A DNA stretch of 7,310 bases from Lysobacterales bacterium (GTDB taxonomy: Bacteria > Pseudomonadota > Gammaproteobacteria > Xanthomonadales > SZUA-36): assembly GCA_030637665.1 (NCBI GenBank), contig DAOWGA010000067.1, positions 1-7,310 on the forward strand. Reading direction: 5' to 3'. Below are positions 6,204 to 7,310 of this stretch, piece after piece. The position numbers were made by a program, and so were the translations under genes. The notes beneath the pieces were generated by a model that was not told the DNA's origin, did not search any database, and was given only the letters and a program-made list of their open reading frames with translations. Each line of letters begins with the position of its first letter. The first letter of the stretch is position 1.

Positions 6204-7136
6204 ATGAACCCACTGGAATCCTTTCTAACCAGACAAGGGTTTGTCATGCTCGACGGGGCATTGGCAACCGAATTGGAGCGCCGGGGCGCGGACCTCGATG
6301 ATGATCTCTGGTCAGCCAAAATCCTGATCACGGCGCCGGAAATGATTAACGAAGTCAGCTACAGCTACCTTCTTGCGGGCGCAGATATTATTGCGACAGC
6401 CACCTACCAGGCGAGTTTCGAAGGCTTCGAAAAAGCCGGAATCGATCGTTCGCAGGCAGCCAGCCTGATGCAACTGAGCGTAGACCTGGCTGTACTGACC
6501 AGGGAGACTTTCTGGTCCGAGCAGGACAATCGCCGGTTCAGATTGCGGCCTCTGGTGGCAGCATCAATCGGTCCCTATGGCGCCTGCCTGGCGGACGGCT
6601 CCGAATATCACGGGAATTATGGGCTGAACAAGCAACAACTGATCGATTTCCACCGGCCCCGGATGGCTGAATTGGCACATTCTGATGCCGACATCATGGC
6701 CTTTGAGACCATTCCGTCGATGCTGGAAGCAGAGGCTTTAATCGAACTATTGGAAGAATTTCCCGCCTGCAAGGCCTGGCTGAGTTTCAGTTGCAAGGAT
6801 GAAACGCATGTCTGCCATGGTGAACCCTTTGCCGAGTGTGCCGCACTGGCAGACCAGGCAGAACAGATAATTGCTGTTGGGATCAACTGTTCCGCACCGG
6901 GACACGTGACCGCTTTGCTCGAAACTGCAGGAGCAGTGAAAAAACCTCTAATGGCTTATCCAAACAGCGGCGAAGTCTGGATAGCGAGTGAACACCGCTG
7001 GACAGGCGAGTCCTGCGACGCGATTGAGGCAATACAGTTGTATGATGCCGGCGCCCGGATGATTGGTGGATGTTGCCGCACAAGGCCGGATGATATTGCC
7101 CGAATGAGGGCGGAACTCTTTGCTCACCAGGAGTGA
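6204..7136 (+). CDS. mmuM: Homocysteine S-methyltransferase (MmuM type)
   Basis: MmuM transfers a methyl group from S-methylmethionine (or from SAM) to homocysteine, giving methionine, in the cytoplasm; it is a zinc-dependent, cobalamin-independent TIM-barrel enzyme. The 310-aa length equals E. coli MmuM. Family motifs in order are LDGALATEL (16-24), LWSAK (35-39), ATATYQAS (64-71), ASIGPYGACLADGSEYHGNY (120-139), FHRPRM (149-154), AFETIP (166-171), GINC (226-229), YPNSGE (252-257) and GGCCRT (288-293). C229, C290 and C291 are the expected zinc ligands and all are present. SIGPYGA.LADGSEY points to MmuM rather than the longer MetH or BHMT proteins. The start has GGAAAG 7 nt upstream, inside a palindrome. 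It is alone on its strand. No S-methylmethionine permease (MmuP) is adjacent in the window, so whether it scavenges S-methylmethionine or repairs damaged SAM cannot be decided from here. Confidence 0.95.
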   Translation: MNPLESFLTRQGFVMLDGALATELERRGADLDDDLWSAKILITAPEMINEVSYSYLLAGADIIATATYQASFEGFEKAGIDRSQAASLMQLSVDLAVLTRETFWSEQDNRRFRLRPLVAASIGPYGACLADGSEYHGNYGLNKQQLIDFHRPRMAELAHSDADIMAFETIPSMLEAEALIELLEEFPACKAWLSFSCKDETHVCHGEPFAECAALADQAEQIIAVGINCSAPGHVTALLETAGAVKKPLMAYPNSGEVWIASEHRWTGESCDAIEAIQLYDAGARMIGGCCRTRPDDIARMRAELFAHQE

Positions 7137-7143
7137 ACCTCCA

Positions 7144-7220
7144 GGCAAAAGATCAGGTACTGTTGCGGAACCGGTGATCCGTTATCATATTGGCGGGAAT
7201 TTGTGGGGCAATCTTTTGCC
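7144..7220. repeat. 10-bp perfect inverted repeat with arms 57 bp apart
   Basis: GGCAAAAGAT (7144-7153) is the exact reverse complement of ATCTTTTGCC (7211-7220). The arms bracket a stretch containing TATCAT (7183-7188), which could be a -10 box without a good -35. They may be paired operator half-sites or the base of an mRNA structure. No classic terminator for the methyltransferase gene is visible here. Confidence 0.45.
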
Positions 7221-7227
7221 GGCAAGC

Positions 7228-7310
7228 ATGGGTTTATTTTTTTCAATGATGGAGCGGCCAGTTAAAAGAATCGGTATTCAAATGGTAGCGACCTTTTGTG
7301 CAGGACTGCT
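7228..7310 (+). CDS. Possible start of an unidentified gene running off the right edge
   Basis: From the ATG at 7228 a frame stays open for 27 codons to the edge, reading MGLFFSMMERPVKRIGIQMV and then ATFCAGL. A basic stretch (RPVKR) followed by a mainly hydrophobic run would fit a membrane protein N-terminus. No good ribosome binding site precedes this ATG or the ATGs at 7246 and 7249, and the sequence is too short to identify. It could equally be non-coding. Confidence 0.3.
   Translation, partial: MGLFFSMMERPVKRIGIQMVATFCAGL

Noticed and set aside
5969..6331. N-terminal extension of the small secreted protein back to 6331 (would give 270 aa)
   Set aside because: The extension lies antisense to the methyltransferase start and over the promoter; the good ribosome binding site and signal peptide are at 5968.

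Overview
The window looks like chromosomal DNA of a gammaproteobacterium of moderate GC content. The run mnmA | clpS-clpA | infA (infA convergent with clpA) resembles Pseudomonas and enteric bacteria. ClpS has the same length and the same N-degron-pocket residue numbers as E. coli ClpS, IF-1 is the standard 72 residues, and the REP-type palindromes (TGTAGGAGCGAGC... form) are typical of Pseudomonas-like gammaproteobacteria. The species cannot be named from this stretch.

Left part (1-3244): the 5' end of mnmA (tRNA 2-thiouridylase) leaves the window on the minus strand. Divergent from it is clpS-clpA, the adaptor and unfoldase that deliver N-end-rule substrates to ClpP. infA (translation initiation factor IF-1) converges on clpA with a 13-bp gap. 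The aat/ate genes that often sit beside infA, and cspD that often precedes clpS, are not at those positions.

Middle part (3245-5518): a single tRNA-Gly(GCC) gene has a near-consensus sigma70 promoter and a hairpin-plus-T-run terminator. Beyond it, on the minus strand, is a secreted DUF885-family metallopeptidase-like protein. That gene is bracketed by REP-like palindromes: one unit starts 1 nt after its stop codon, and a three-unit composite (REPIN-like, 25-bp perfect inverted arms) lies about 50 bp upstream of its start codon. A strong minus-strand terminator follows the composite.

Right part (5519-7310): a small secreted protein of unknown function (149 aa, possibly a dimeric alpha/beta-barrel fold) has its own good sigma70-like promoter, whose -35 box lies in a Fur-box-like palindrome. 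Divergent from it is an MmuM-type homocysteine S-methyltransferase with all three zinc cysteines. The last 174 bp hold a 10-bp inverted repeat with arms 57 bp apart and perhaps the start of another gene that runs off the edge.

Most of the window is ordinary housekeeping sequence. No defence system, CRISPR array, prophage or insertion sequence was seen. The least ordinary parts are the two related REP families around the DUF885 gene and the regulatory-looking palindromes in front of the two right-hand genes.
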